Source: Gemmatimonadaceae bacterium (GTDB lineage Bacteria > Gemmatimonadota > Gemmatimonadetes > Gemmatimonadales > Gemmatimonadaceae). Taken from it: a DNA stretch of 64,000 nt. A program made the translations under genes and the position numbers. The stretch spans positions 112,847 to 176,846 of the forward strand of contig JAICLZ010000001.1 of NCBI GenBank assembly GCA_025929535.1. The letters are read 5' to 3'. The notes beneath the pieces are model-generated. The model was not told the DNA's origin. It did no database searches and saw only the letters and a program-made list of their open reading frames with translations. The first letter of the stretch is position 1. Every line of letters begins with the position of its first letter. Shown one piece after another: positions 25,636 to 34,152 of the stretch.

Positions 25636-26443
25636 CCGCGGCGCGTCCGCGCCGGAGGTGAAAGAAGGGGCTGAGCCCGCAGTGCTCGTGCGCGCCGCGG
25701 TGGCACCGCTCCACGCGGAGCCACGGGCATCGAGTGAGCAGGTAAGCCAGTCGGTGGCGGGGCATCTGGCCACGATCCTGGACGTGCGCGACGGATGGCG
25801 CCGCGTGCGATTGGGGGATGGCTACGAGGGATGGATGCACGAAGGCTACCTCGAAGGGCGAGCGCTCAGCGCAGACGAGTCGGAAGGGTGGAACGCGCGC
25901 GCGCGTTATTCGCTGGGCTGCACGGTGCTCGATTCGGCAAGCGGCATGGAGCGCGCGCTCCCGCTGGGTGCACGAGTCGCACACGATGCAACGCTCGTGG
26001 TGGGCGAGGCGCTCGACGCGCAGGAGCTGAGGCGGCGACTCCCGGCAACGGGAATCGGCATTGGTGTATCGGCCGCGCGATGGTTCGCGAGCACGTCCTA
26101 CCAGTGGGGCGGGATCACGCCATGGGGCGCGGATTGCTCGGGGATGATCCAGACGATGTTCGCGATGCATGGCCTCCTGCTCCCGCGCGACGCGCGCCAG
26201 CAGGCAGAGCTCGGAGCGGCGCTCGCTCTCGATGCCGCTGCCTGGGAGCCGGGCGATCTCCTCTTCTTCTCCGACCGCGCTGACGGACGCATCACGCACG
26301 TGGCGCTCGTGGCGCCGGAGCGGACGCTCATGCACGTGGCGATCGGGCGCGGCGGATTCGCGATGGAGCACATCGACAACGTGACCGATCCGTACACCGT
26401 TGCGCTCATGGGGAGATTGCGGGGAGCGCGGCGGGTGCTGTAG
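25616..26443 (+). CDS. NlpC/P60-family peptidase with SH3-like domain
   Basis: A peptidoglycan endopeptidase-like protein (275 aa from GTG 25616; GTG 25658 is the alternative start). An SH3b-like domain occupies the first 80 or so residues (VLVRAAVAPLHAEP to VRLGDGYEGWMHEGYL). The catalytic NlpC/P60 domain has the cysteine in GADCSGMIQ near residue 170 and the histidine in RITHVALV near 230, followed by a polar third residue. No clear signal peptide is seen, so export is uncertain; this is unusual for a wall-cutting enzyme. It ends the long envelope-related plus-strand block. Confidence 0.82.
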   Translation: MHVARADRGASAPEVKEGAEPAVLVRAAVAPLHAEPRASSEQVSQSVAGHLATILDVRDGWRRVRLGDGYEGWMHEGYLEGRALSADESEGWNARARYSLGCTVLDSASGMERALPLGARVAHDATLVVGEALDAQELRRRLPATGIGIGVSAARWFASTSYQWGGITPWGADCSGMIQTMFAMHGLLLPRDARQQAELGAALALDAAAWEPGDLLFFSDRADGRITHVALVAPERTLMHVAIGRGGFAMEHIDNVTDPYTVALMGRLRGARRVL

Positions 26444-26449
26444 TCGCGC

Positions 26450-26488
26450 GAACGGCAGCTGCGCAGGGCGTGGGTTGCTCGGCCGTTC
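26450..26488. terminator. Inverted repeat between convergent genes
   Basis: GAACGGC (26450-26456) and GCCGTTC (26482-26488) form a perfect 7-bp stem with a 25-base loop in the 54-base gap between the NlpC gene and the convergent DUF6941 gene. No T-run is present. Its placement suits a bidirectional terminator. Confidence 0.35.
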
Positions 26489-26497
26489 ATCCCTCAC

Positions 26498-26932
26498 TCA
26501 GCTCACCAATCGGTTGAGCGGCACGCTCGCGCCCATCGGCGACATGTCGCTTCGCACGACGAGCCGCACCTCGCCGTACGCCTCGCCGTCGAGGGCGATG
26601 CGCATGGCGTACGCGCCCGGCGCATCGAGCGGGAGATCGATCGCGGCGATCAGCGGCATGTCCATCTCCGTCACACCGGGCGGTGGTGGGCCGATGTTCA
26701 GCTCCCCGTTCGATGACCAGAGCTCGTTGCCCTGTGGATTGAGCCAGTGCAGCGATACCGTGTGTGTGCCGACATCGTCCTGACTGCCCTTCAGCCGCAC
26801 GACGAGATGCGCGCGTGGATGGATCGTGGGCAGCGTGCCGCACTGCACCGCATCGAAGACGCCGAGGATGTTGAGCTTCCCTTCCTGCGAGATGTTGGCG
26901 GCGTCCGCGAAGAGAGCGAAGGAGAGATGCAT
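26498..26932 (-). CDS. DUF6941-type protein
   Basis: A 144-residue beta-rich protein. The N-terminus (FALFADAANISQEGKLNILG, followed by VFD) matches the pattern I associate with DUF6941 proteins, in which a short strand-turn-strand ends in GxFD. The rest alternates strands with an Ig-like feel (HLVVRLKG, MRIALDG, EVRLVVR). The function of the family is unknown. It is a single-gene unit, divergent from the EamA gene, with a -10-like TAAGTT only five bases before its ATG. Confidence 0.7.
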   Translation of the reverse strand: MHLSFALFADAANISQEGKLNILGVFDAVQCGTLPTIHPRAHLVVRLKGSQDDVGTHTVSLHWLNPQGNELWSSNGELNIGPPPPGVTEMDMPLIAAIDLPLDAPGAYAMRIALDGEAYGEVRLVVRSDMSPMGASVPLNRLVS

Positions 26933-27005
26933 TCCACAACTTAGGCCCCGCTCCGGACAGCGGCCACCCGCTGTGATCCCGCACCATCAACGCCTAGCTT
27001 TACGC

Positions 27006-27923
27006 ATGACGCTCCTCGACGCGCGGCCACGTGCCGACTCTCCGCCACGCCACGCGCCGATGTTCGTTCCGACCGATCTGCTGATGGTGCTCATGGTCGG
27101 CATCTGGGGCTTCAACTTCCCGGTGGTGAAGTACGCCACGCGTCTGATGCCGCCGCTCGCGTTCAACGCCGTCCGCATCACGCTCGCGGCGATCGTGCTC
27201 CTTGCCTTCGCGCGCGCGACCGTGCGCGCGCACCCCACCCGCCGCCAAACGCTGCTCCTGCTCGCGCTCGGCGTGCTCGGCAACGGCATCTATCAGATGG
27301 TGTTCGTCGGCAGCGTCGTGAACACCGACGTCGGCGTGGCGGCGCTCCTGCTCGCGTCGAGTCCCGCATTCATCGCGCTGCTGAGCCGATTCGCCGGGCT
27401 CGGACCGATCTCGCCGCGTTGCGCGATCGGGATCGCGCTCTCGCTCGCCGGTGTCGCGCTGATCGCGCTCACGTCGCGCACGGCGATCGATGGCTCCTCA
27501 TCGCTCGAAGGAAATCTCCTTGCGGTGCTGGCCGCCGTGATCTGGGCCGTGTACGTCGTGCTGCAGGCGAAGTACGTGAACGACGTCGACGACACATCCG
27601 TTGCCGCGCTCACACTCGCCGGCGGCGCCGTGCCGCTGCTGCTGTTCGGTTTGCCCTCCATGCTCGCGACGCATTGGGCGGCGCTGCCGGCCGACGTGTG
27701 GCTGGCGATTCTCTACGGTGGCGTCATCTCGCTCGCGATCGCATCCGTATTCTGGTATCGCGGCATTCGCATCCTCGGCGCGACGCGCACGGGGATCTAT
27801 CTCCATCTCGAGCCCGTGTTCGCGCTCGTCGCGGCGTGGATCTGGATGCACGAGCATCCCACAGCGCTGCAGGGCGTGGGCGCCGTGACCATTCTCGCGG
27901 GCGTTACCCTGACGCATACCTGA
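27006..27923 (+). CDS. EamA/DMT-family transporter
   Basis: Inner-membrane drug/metabolite-type exporter (305 aa) with about ten hydrophobic segments arranged as two EamA repeats. Typical features are GIWGFNFPVVKYATRLMPPL in the first repeat and AVIWAVYVVLQAKYVN in the second. The substrate cannot be read from sequence; relatives export amino acids and nucleotides. ATG 27006 is used; ATG 27060 just before the first helix is possible. Thirteen bases separate it from the HAD gene. Confidence 0.88.
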   Translation: MTLLDARPRADSPPRHAPMFVPTDLLMVLMVGIWGFNFPVVKYATRLMPPLAFNAVRITLAAIVLLAFARATVRAHPTRRQTLLLLALGVLGNGIYQMVFVGSVVNTDVGVAALLLASSPAFIALLSRFAGLGPISPRCAIGIALSLAGVALIALTSRTAIDGSSSLEGNLLAVLAAVIWAVYVVLQAKYVNDVDDTSVAALTLAGGAVPLLLFGLPSMLATHWAALPADVWLAILYGGVISLAIASVFWYRGIRILGATRTGIYLHLEPVFALVAAWIWMHEHPTALQGVGAVTILAGVTLTHT

Positions 27924-27936
27924 GCACCGCACCGAA

Positions 27937-28626
27937 ATGAAGCTCGTCTTGTTCGATATCGATGGAACCATATTGTGGAGCGATGGCGCGGGCCGCCGTG
28001 CCATGACGGAGGCGCTCACCAACGTCTTCGGCGGCGCGGGGCCCACCGACTACCACTACGACGGCAAGACCGACCCGCAGATCGTGCGCGATCTCATGCG
28101 CGCGAGCGGCCACACCGACGAGACGATCGACGAGCGCATCGCTCCGCTGATGGAGCACTACCTCGGTCGCCTCGAGCGCGAGCTCGCCGGCGGCACGCGC
28201 GCGCACGTGTTCGATGGGGTGCGCGAGCTCCTCGACAGGCTCGAGGCGCGCAGCGACATCGTGCTCGGACTCCTCACCGGGAATCTGCGCGAAGGAGCGG
28301 CGATCAAGCTGCAGGCTGCCGGCATCGACATCGGCCGCTTTCGTGTGTGCGCGTTCGGCTCGGATCATCACGCGCGTGGCGAGCTTCCCGCGCTCGCGCA
28401 GCAGAGAGCGCAGCAAGAGCTCGGCCTCGACATTCCGGGCGACCACATCTTCGTCATCGGCGACACGCCCGCGGACATCGAATGCGGGCAGGCGATCGGC
28501 GCGCGCGCAATCGCCGTCGCTACGGGGCGATACACGCCCGAGGAGCTCGCGCGCCACCATCCGTACGCGCTCTTCTCATCGCTCGCCGATACGGAGGCCG
28601 TGATACGCGTGATCGACGATGCGTGA
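27937..28626 (+). CDS. HAD-family phosphatase, phosphoglycolate phosphatase-like
   Basis: A 229-aa HAD hydrolase with all motifs: FDIDGTI (D7 and D9), GLLTGN in motif II near residue 112, and GDTPADIECG in motifs III/IV near 175. The C1 cap is helical. The closest well-known relatives are phosphoglycolate phosphatases and related sugar-phosphate phosphatases, which would make glycolate for the glc enzymes at the left of the window, but the true substrate is not determined. It overlaps the CYTH gene by 8 bases. Confidence 0.82.
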   Translation: MKLVLFDIDGTILWSDGAGRRAMTEALTNVFGGAGPTDYHYDGKTDPQIVRDLMRASGHTDETIDERIAPLMEHYLGRLERELAGGTRAHVFDGVRELLDRLEARSDIVLGLLTGNLREGAAIKLQAAGIDIGRFRVCAFGSDHHARGELPALAQQRAQQELGLDIPGDHIFVIGDTPADIECGQAIGARAIAVATGRYTPEELARHHPYALFSSLADTEAVIRVIDDA

Positions 28627-29209
28627 GGTGGAGCTTAAGGCGGTGCTCGACTCGTGGCGTGACCGCGGCGCGAGGCTCGAGCGTGCCGGCGCAACGCGTG
28701 TGTTCTTCGGCCGGATCGAGGACCGGCGCTACGACACACCCACGCGAACACTCGCAGCAGGCGACATCGTGCTCCGCCTGCGCATCTATCGCGGAGCCGA
28801 TGGCACACGCGCGGAGCTCGAGTACAAGGGCGCCACAGGGTACGAAGATGGCTACAAGGTGCGCGAGGAAATCGGAAGCACGGTGTCAGACCCGGAAGCC
28901 GTGGCGCACATCCTTTCCGGGCTCGGCTACACCGTCACGCGCGCGATCGACCGCGAGATCGAGCAGTGGGATCTCGACGGCGCGAGCGTGCGCTTCGAGC
29001 GCTATCCGCGCATGGACGATCTCGTGGAGGTGGAGGGAGCCCCCGAGGCGATCGAGCGCGCGATCGCCGCACTCGGCATGGCCCGCACCGCGTACACGGC
29101 CGAGCGGCTGACGGATTTCGCGATGCGCTACGAGGCGCGAACGGGCAAGCGCGCGGCGCTCTCGGACCCGGAGCTCGACGACAACGCCCCAGCGACTCGC
29201 GAGCGCTGA
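28619..29209 (+). CDS. CYTH-domain protein, class IV adenylate cyclase-like
   Basis: A 196-aa CYTH tunnel-fold protein. The N-terminal ExExK signature is intact (E3, E5, K7 in REVELKAV), followed by the acidic and basic strands that line the tunnel (VLRLRIYRG, AELEYKG, KVREEI, VEVEGAPEAIERAI). The fold is shared by class IV adenylate cyclases, thiamine triphosphatases and inorganic tripolyphosphatases, so the activity is open. Annotated relatives are mostly called CyaB. It directly adjoins the next gene: its TGA is followed at once by GTG. Confidence 0.8.
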   Translation: MREVELKAVLDSWRDRGARLERAGATRVFFGRIEDRRYDTPTRTLAAGDIVLRLRIYRGADGTRAELEYKGATGYEDGYKVREEIGSTVSDPEAVAHILSGLGYTVTRAIDREIEQWDLDGASVRFERYPRMDDLVEVEGAPEAIERAIAALGMARTAYTAERLTDFAMRYEARTGKRAALSDPELDDNAPATRER

Positions 29210-30007
29210 GTGTCTTCCGCCATCACACCGCGCCGGGTCATCCTCGGCGGACTGCTGCGAGGGCGCGAGCTCGACGGCGAGGCGATGGTCTCGCTGGACT
29301 CGGACGCGCTCTCGCTCGACACCGCTCGCGGGCGCATCTCGCTCGCGCTCGGGCAACTCGACGGGATTCGCGTGCCCGGCGACGTCCTCGAGCTGTACCT
29401 CGATACCGGTGATGTGATACAGCTCGAGCAGGCGCCCGACCTCAACGAGCTCGCCACCGCGATCGCGGGCCGGGTGTGCGCGATCCCCGAGATGACGCGC
29501 TCTCTGCGCGCACTCGGCGCGGGCTCGCTCGCCGCCGGGGAGGAGCACGACCGCTTTTTCGGACCGCTGCTCGAGGCCCGACTGATCGCCGAGCGCGCGC
29601 CGAATCTCGTGGCACTGCGCGCGGCCTTCGATGCGGAGGCGCTGCGGGCGGCGACGGAGCAGGTGATCGCGGACATCGCCGCTGAGCGCTATCCGCGCGA
29701 GGCGGGAGAGCGGCGCGCGCTCGTGGCGGAGCTCAACGATCACGCGCGGGAGCTGTTCGCGCGGATCGCGGAGCTCGAACGGGCCGAGACGGCGCTGGGC
29801 GCGTCCGATGACAGCGAACGATTCGTGCGCTGGCGGGAGTGGTCGGCGGTGCTGCGCGATGTGTTTCGGAGCGCGGACAGCGGCTGGATCGAGATTCATC
29901 CGGTGTTGAGCGATGATCGTCGCGGCAAGCCTTCGATCTGGAAGCGACTGTTCCGGCGCGAAAAAAAGGGCGCGGGCGGAAGGAAGTCGACCGGGCGCAC
30001 GTCGTGA
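29210..30007 (+). CDS. Unrecognised protein with beta-rich N-terminus and basic Trp-Phe tail
   Basis: A 265-residue protein, GTG start immediately after the CYTH stop. Residues 1-75 form short alternating strands (AMVSLDSDALSLDT, ISLALGQLDGIRV, LELYLDTGDVIQL), reminiscent of a small PH-like or GRAM-like barrel. Residues 75-215 are helical and charged. The C-terminus is strongly basic and includes SIWKRLFRREKK, similar in layout to the tails of the kinase at 7093 and the TPR protein at 46983. No family name can be given. Lipid or membrane contact is a guess from the tail. Confidence 0.6.
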   Translation: MSSAITPRRVILGGLLRGRELDGEAMVSLDSDALSLDTARGRISLALGQLDGIRVPGDVLELYLDTGDVIQLEQAPDLNELATAIAGRVCAIPEMTRSLRALGAGSLAAGEEHDRFFGPLLEARLIAERAPNLVALRAAFDAEALRAATEQVIADIAAERYPREAGERRALVAELNDHARELFARIAELERAETALGASDDSERFVRWREWSAVLRDVFRSADSGWIEIHPVLSDDRRGKPSIWKRLFRREKKGAGGRKSTGRTS

Positions 30008-30435
30008 TCATCGCCATCGGCATCGACATGGTCGAGATCGCGCGCGTCGAGCGAATGCTCGCCTCGAAGGGCGATCACGCCATGCGAAAGCTGTTCACCG
30101 ATGCGGAGCGCGCATACGCGATGAGCCGCCCGCGGCCGGCGCTCCATCTCGCGGCCCGCGTGGCAGCCAAGGAGGCATCGTACAAGGCGCTGCGAGGCAC
30201 GCAGGAGGCCCGCGCGATCGGCTGGCGGGAGCTCGAGGTGGTGCTGGCAGAGGACGGCTCCCCCGCGCTTCTGCTGCACGGCGGCGCGGCGAGGCGCGCC
30301 CTCGAGCTCGGCGTCACCCGTGTTCACCTTTCGCTGACGCACACGGCGAGCTCGGCTGTCGCGGTCGCCGTGCTCGAGGGACCTGGCAAGCCGCCGCTCT
30401 CCGAAAATTTCACGGGCAGTGGCGCCGGAAAGTGA
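30004..30435 (+). CDS. acpS: Holo-[acyl-carrier-protein] synthase
   Basis: Transfers the phosphopantetheine arm of CoA to apo-ACP (143 aa; cytosolic trimer). The magnesium-binding GIDMVEIARVER with D8 and the FTDAERAYAM and AARVAAKEASYKAL block with its glutamate are intact, as is the C-terminal VHLSLTHT. The GTG start at 30004 overlaps the upstream stop as GTGA. The C-terminal 15 or so residues are longer than usual and look non-conserved. Confidence 0.93.
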   Translation: MIIAIGIDMVEIARVERMLASKGDHAMRKLFTDAERAYAMSRPRPALHLAARVAAKEASYKALRGTQEARAIGWRELEVVLAEDGSPALLLHGGAARRALELGVTRVHLSLTHTASSAVAVAVLEGPGKPPLSENFTGSGAGK

Positions 30436-30494
30436 AAGCCGATAATATCAGTCGGAATGACGATCCCACGGCGCGATTCTCTCCAGAGCCCCCG

Positions 30495-31532
30495 ATGACC
30501 ACCGCCAGCCCTCCGACCATCGCAGGCGGTCGTGCTTTGCGCATCGGTGGCCAGATCGCGGCCTGGACGGGAGCCGCCATCGTCCTCGCCGTCCTGATTT
30601 GGAGCGCGATCGTCTCCGGCGGCGCACCCGATCCTACCGCGCTCGACAGCCCTTCGACGGTCAAGGCGCTCGACATCGCGGTGCTGGTGTTCCGCGAGGG
30701 GCTCGAGTGCATCCTCGTGCTGGCCGCGATCACCGCCAGCATGAAGGGGTCGACGCAATCGTACCAGCGGCCGGTCGCCGTGGGGGCGGCGCTGGCGTTC
30801 GCGGCCACGCTCATCACGTGGTTCGCCGTGGTGGGCATGGTGGACGCGCTCTCCGGCCGCCTTCCCGCGCTCGACGTGCAGGCCGCCACGGGTCTGCTCG
30901 CCGTCATCGTGCTGCTGGTGGTCATGAACTGGTTTTTCCACAAGGTCTACTGGACCGGGTGGATCAGCATGCACAACCGCCGCAAGCGGACGTTGATGAG
31001 CGGCGCCGGCAGCGCCGAGGAGAAGGCGCGTCGCGTGCTGTTCGGCCTCGGCGTGCTGGGCTTTACCTCGCTGTATCGCGAAGGCTTCGAGGTGGTGCTC
31101 TTCCTCCAGAGCTACCGGCTGCGAATGGGTGGCAGTGTCGTGCTCGCGGGCGTTGCGGCGGGACTCGCGCTCACCGCGATCGTCGCGGTGCTCACGTTCA
31201 TCGCGCATCGCAAGCTGCCCTACCGCAAGATGCTCGTGTTCACCGGGATCATGCTGGGAGTGGTGCTGCTGGTGATGGTCGGCGAGCAGGCGCAGGAGAT
31301 GCAGCTCGCGCACTGGCTGCCGACGACGATCATTCCCTGGCTCGAGCACCGCATTCCCGCGTGGGTGGGGCTCTGGTTCTCGGTGTTCCCGACGGTGGAG
31401 ACGCTGGTGGCGCAGGGGCTCGCCGCGCTGATCGTCATCGGCTCGTACTTCATCGCGCGCCGGGACACCTCCCACAGCACGCTGATCACGCCCGACGAGG
31501 CGCCGACGGTCCAGCAGTCGGCGGTGGTCTAG
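30495..31532 (+). CDS. FTR1-family high-affinity iron permease
   Basis: A membrane permease for ferric iron (345 aa) with about seven hydrophobic segments. Both hallmark motifs are present: REGLE at residues 67-71 and REGFE near residue 195. It lacks the long periplasmic insertion of EfeU-type systems, and no EfeO/EfeB partner is adjacent. The start at ATG 30495 places a short N-terminus before the first helix. A TAATAT lies at 30444-30449, but there is no convincing Fur box. Its stop is 3 bases from that of the convergent monooxygenase gene. Confidence 0.88.
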   Translation: MTTASPPTIAGGRALRIGGQIAAWTGAAIVLAVLIWSAIVSGGAPDPTALDSPSTVKALDIAVLVFREGLECILVLAAITASMKGSTQSYQRPVAVGAALAFAATLITWFAVVGMVDALSGRLPALDVQAATGLLAVIVLLVVMNWFFHKVYWTGWISMHNRRKRTLMSGAGSAEEKARRVLFGLGVLGFTSLYREGFEVVLFLQSYRLRMGGSVVLAGVAAGLALTAIVAVLTFIAHRKLPYRKMLVFTGIMLGVVLLVMVGEQAQEMQLAHWLPTTIIPWLEHRIPAWVGLWFSVFPTVETLVAQGLAALIVIGSYFIARRDTSHSTLITPDEAPTVQQSAVV

Positions 31533-31535
31533 CCG

Positions 31536-32822
31536 TCAGCGCGCGGCGCGCTCCACTCTCGAGCGCACCGTGTCGAGCACCTTCAGATACTCCTCGAACT
31601 GCACGTAGAACGCGTGCCTCGGTGAGCTCACGTAGCGCATGCCGCCCGTGAGCGCGCGCGGCTTCGCGCGCAGCTGCTCGAACGTGCGCATGGCCGCGCC
31701 GTTCTTCTCCCGTGCCGTGAGCACCGCTACCAGCAGCGCGCCCTGTTTGCTCACGATCGGATAGGCGGCGCCCGCGGTGCCGAAGAATCCCATGATGTAG
31801 AGTCCCGGATGCTCGCGGGAGAACATGTTGAGGTAGAGATCCTCGCCGCTCTCCGCGAGATGAATTCCACCCGCGTCGAGACACGGTATGGTCGGCCGGT
31901 AGCCGGTTGCCCAGAGGATGACATCGGGCTCGATCTCGCTTCCATCCACGAAGCGCACGGCGCGCCCGCGCAGCTCCGCGATGTCGGGCTTCGCGGTCAG
32001 CTCACCGTGCGCGAGATGGTGCAGAAGCTGCGAGTTGATGATCGGGTGCGTCGCGAGCGGCTTGTGGTCCGGCTTCGGAAGACCGTAGCGGCGCAGGTCG
32101 CCAACGATGATCCGCAGCAGCACCGCCAGCAGCGATGGGGCGAGCCAGTTCGGGATGTGCGGACCTCCGCGAAAGAACTCGTCCGTGGGCTGCCCGAAGA
32201 AGTGCTTCGGAAGAAAGTGGTAGCCGCGGCGCATGCTGATCCACGCCCTGCTGCCATGGATGGCAGCATCGCATGCGATGTCGCACCCCGAATTTCCGGC
32301 GCCCACCACCAGCACGTTCTTTCCCGCGAGCTCGGCGCCCGAGCGGTACTCCACCGTGTGATATGATTTCCCGTCGAAGGTGCCGGGATACTCCGGGAGC
32401 AGTGGATCCCAGTCGTGTCCCACCGCGGCGATCACGCCGTCGTAGCGCAGCACCTCACCCGTGGAGAGCTGCACCTCCCATTCTGCACCAACCGGACTCG
32501 CTCTCTCGACGGAGGTGTCGAAGCGAACGTACTTGCGCAGGTCGTAGCTGTCCGCGAACGCGCGGATGTAGTCGAGCACCTGCTTCCACGACGGGTAGTC
32601 GGGATAGTTGGCCGGCATCGGGAAACCGTCGAACGCCGACTGCGTGCGCGAGGAGATGAAGTGGGCGCTCTCGTAGATCGGCGTGTTCGGATTTCGTGAA
32701 TCCCAGATGCCGCCGACGTCGTCGTGGCGCTCGAAGATGTCGAACTGGAGACCGGCAGCTGCGAGCGCGCGTGCGGCCGCGAGCCCGGACGGACCCGCGC
32801 CGATGATGCAGTACCGTGCCAC
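31536..32822 (-). CDS. Flavin-containing monooxygenase (FMO-like)
   Basis: An NADPH- and FAD-dependent monooxygenase of 428 aa. The FAD-binding GAGPSGLAAARAL is at residues 8-20, the family fingerprint FDGKSYHTVEY (FxGxxxHxxxY) near 150, and the NADPH-binding VVGAGNSGCDIA near 172. ATG...GYRPTIP near 305 marks the third conserved block. Likely substrates are soft nucleophiles such as amines or sulfides. It lies 3 bases downstream of the DUF411 gene and is the last gene of the minus-strand block. Confidence 0.88.
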   Translation of the reverse strand: MARYCIIGAGPSGLAAARALAAAGLQFDIFERHDDVGGIWDSRNPNTPIYESAHFISSRTQSAFDGFPMPANYPDYPSWKQVLDYIRAFADSYDLRKYVRFDTSVERASPVGAEWEVQLSTGEVLRYDGVIAAVGHDWDPLLPEYPGTFDGKSYHTVEYRSGAELAGKNVLVVGAGNSGCDIACDAAIHGSRAWISMRRGYHFLPKHFFGQPTDEFFRGGPHIPNWLAPSLLAVLLRIIVGDLRRYGLPKPDHKPLATHPIINSQLLHHLAHGELTAKPDIAELRGRAVRFVDGSEIEPDVILWATGYRPTIPCLDAGGIHLAESGEDLYLNMFSREHPGLYIMGFFGTAGAAYPIVSKQGALLVAVLTAREKNGAAMRTFEQLRAKPRALTGGMRYVSSPRHAFYVQFEEYLKVLDTVRSRVERAAR

Positions 32823-32825
32823 GCG

Positions 32826-33299
32826 CTACGTGTGCGAGGCGAAGGTCGTGGTCGCGCCGGTCTTCTGAAAGGCGAGCACCGAGTATGGCTTCGATGTGGG
32901 GCCGTCCATTCCGGGACTGCCCATCACCATCCCCGGCACCGCGAGTCCCGCCACTTTTGGCTGTTCCTTCAGCAGGCGGTCGACGTCGGTGGCGGGCACG
33001 TGTCCCTCGATTACGTAGCTGCCCACGAGTGCCGTGTGACACGACCGCACACCACTCGGCACGCCGTAATGATCCTTGAGCGCGTCCATGTCGGCGCTGT
33101 CGTGCGCGGTCACCGTGAAGCCGCTTCCCTGCATGTACTCCACCCACTTCTTGCAGCAGCCGCACGATGCGTCCTTGTAGACCGTCACGGGCGGGCGCGC
33201 GACATGGGAGTGCAGCGGCACCGCGGCGCTCGCGCGTCTCGCGATGAGTGTGGCCGCGCCGGCGAGCGTTGCGGCGAGAAATCCACGGCGATCCATCAT
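32826..33299 (-). CDS. DUF411-domain exported metal-binding protein
   Basis: A 157-aa protein with a Tat/Sec-like leader, MMDRRGFLAATLAGAATL, and a DUF411 domain. Conserved cysteines appear as SCGCCKKW (C46, C48, C49) and SCHTALVG near residue 86, followed by the methionine-rich GMVMGSPGM typical of the family. DUF411 proteins are linked to copper handling in other bacteria; that role is inferred here. The RR pair in the leader allows Tat export, which would fit a cofactor-loaded protein. Confidence 0.82.
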   Translation of the reverse strand: MMDRRGFLAATLAGAATLIARRASAAVPLHSHVARPPVTVYKDASCGCCKKWVEYMQGSGFTVTAHDSADMDALKDHYGVPSGVRSCHTALVGSYVIEGHVPATDVDRLLKEQPKVAGLAVPGMVMGSPGMDGPTSKPYSVLAFQKTGATTTFASHT

Positions 33300-33318
33300 G
33301 GGAGATCCACGGTGAAGG

Positions 33319-34152
33319 TCAGGCGGCTCGCGCGACGGAATAGATGCCGCGCGCCGAGCCGCGTACGTCCTTGCGCATGCGCATCACGAGCACGCCGGCG
33401 AGCAGGAAGAGGATGGCGAGATACTGCGCCATCGTCAGAGGGCCGAAGATGTGATCGTCCTTGGCGCGGAGGAACTCGACCGCGAAGCGCTCGATGCCAG
33501 CGAGCACCATGTACACGCCCATCAACCATCCCTCGGCGTGCTTGTGGTCCCTGAGGCGCCAGAGAATCAGAAACATCACGAAGCCGAGAAAGACCTCGAG
33601 CAGCTGCGTGGGATACACGGACAGCACGGTCGAGGGCGACACGCCGGGTGGAATCGAGGAGTGAAAGGCGGCGAGATTTGCGGCGGTGGATGGCGGCGCG
33701 CCCTCGGGAAAGCTCACGGCGAAGCGTGAGACCCAGGGGCGTCCGTAGTCGTCGCCCACTGCCCAGCATCCCGTTCGGCCGATCGAGTACGCGGCGGCGA
33801 TTCCGATTCCCGCGACGTCGGAGATGCGCCAGGCATTCAGCTGCTTGCGGTGAATGACGAGAAACACCGCGACGATGCCTCCGATCAAGCCGCCCCAGAA
33901 CACGAAGCCGCCGCGGCTCCAGAGCGTCGTGATGTCGCCCGTGAGAATCACGTAGTAGATCTTGGCCCCGAGCAGTCCGCCGATCACCGCCGCGAACACG
34001 AGATCGCCAATGGGCTCGGGATCGTACCCGCGGCGCTGAAGCTCGCGTTGCGAGATCACCTGCGCGATCGCGAACGCGAGCAGCACCGCGATTCCAAATC
34101 CGGTGAAGGTGAAGATCCCGATCGGATACGAGAAGGGATGGTGAACGGTCAT
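33319..34152 (-). CDS. lgt: Prolipoprotein diacylglyceryl transferase
   Basis: The first enzyme of lipoprotein maturation, which transfers diacylglyceryl from phosphatidylglycerol to the lipobox cysteine (277 aa, about seven membrane segments). The Lgt signature GRTGCWAVGDDYGRPW is near residue 145, VFWGGLIGG near 85, and the ERFAVEFLR block with its conserved glutamate near 228. It overlaps the tsaD stop as ATGA. Lipoproteins at 11575 and 61424 in this window are substrates. Confidence 0.93.
   Translation of the reverse strand: MTVHHPFSYPIGIFTFTGFGIAVLLAFAIAQVISQRELQRRGYDPEPIGDLVFAAVIGGLLGAKIYYVILTGDITTLWSRGGFVFWGGLIGGIVAVFLVIHRKQLNAWRISDVAGIGIAAAYSIGRTGCWAVGDDYGRPWVSRFAVSFPEGAPPSTAANLAAFHSSIPPGVSPSTVLSVYPTQLLEVFLGFVMFLILWRLRDHKHAEGWLMGVYMVLAGIERFAVEFLRAKDDHIFGPLTMAQYLAILFLLAGVLVMRMRKDVRGSARGIYSVARAA

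Noticed and set aside
30436..30494. Fur box upstream of FTR1
   Set aside because: GATAATAT is present, but there is no second half or 19-base symmetry.
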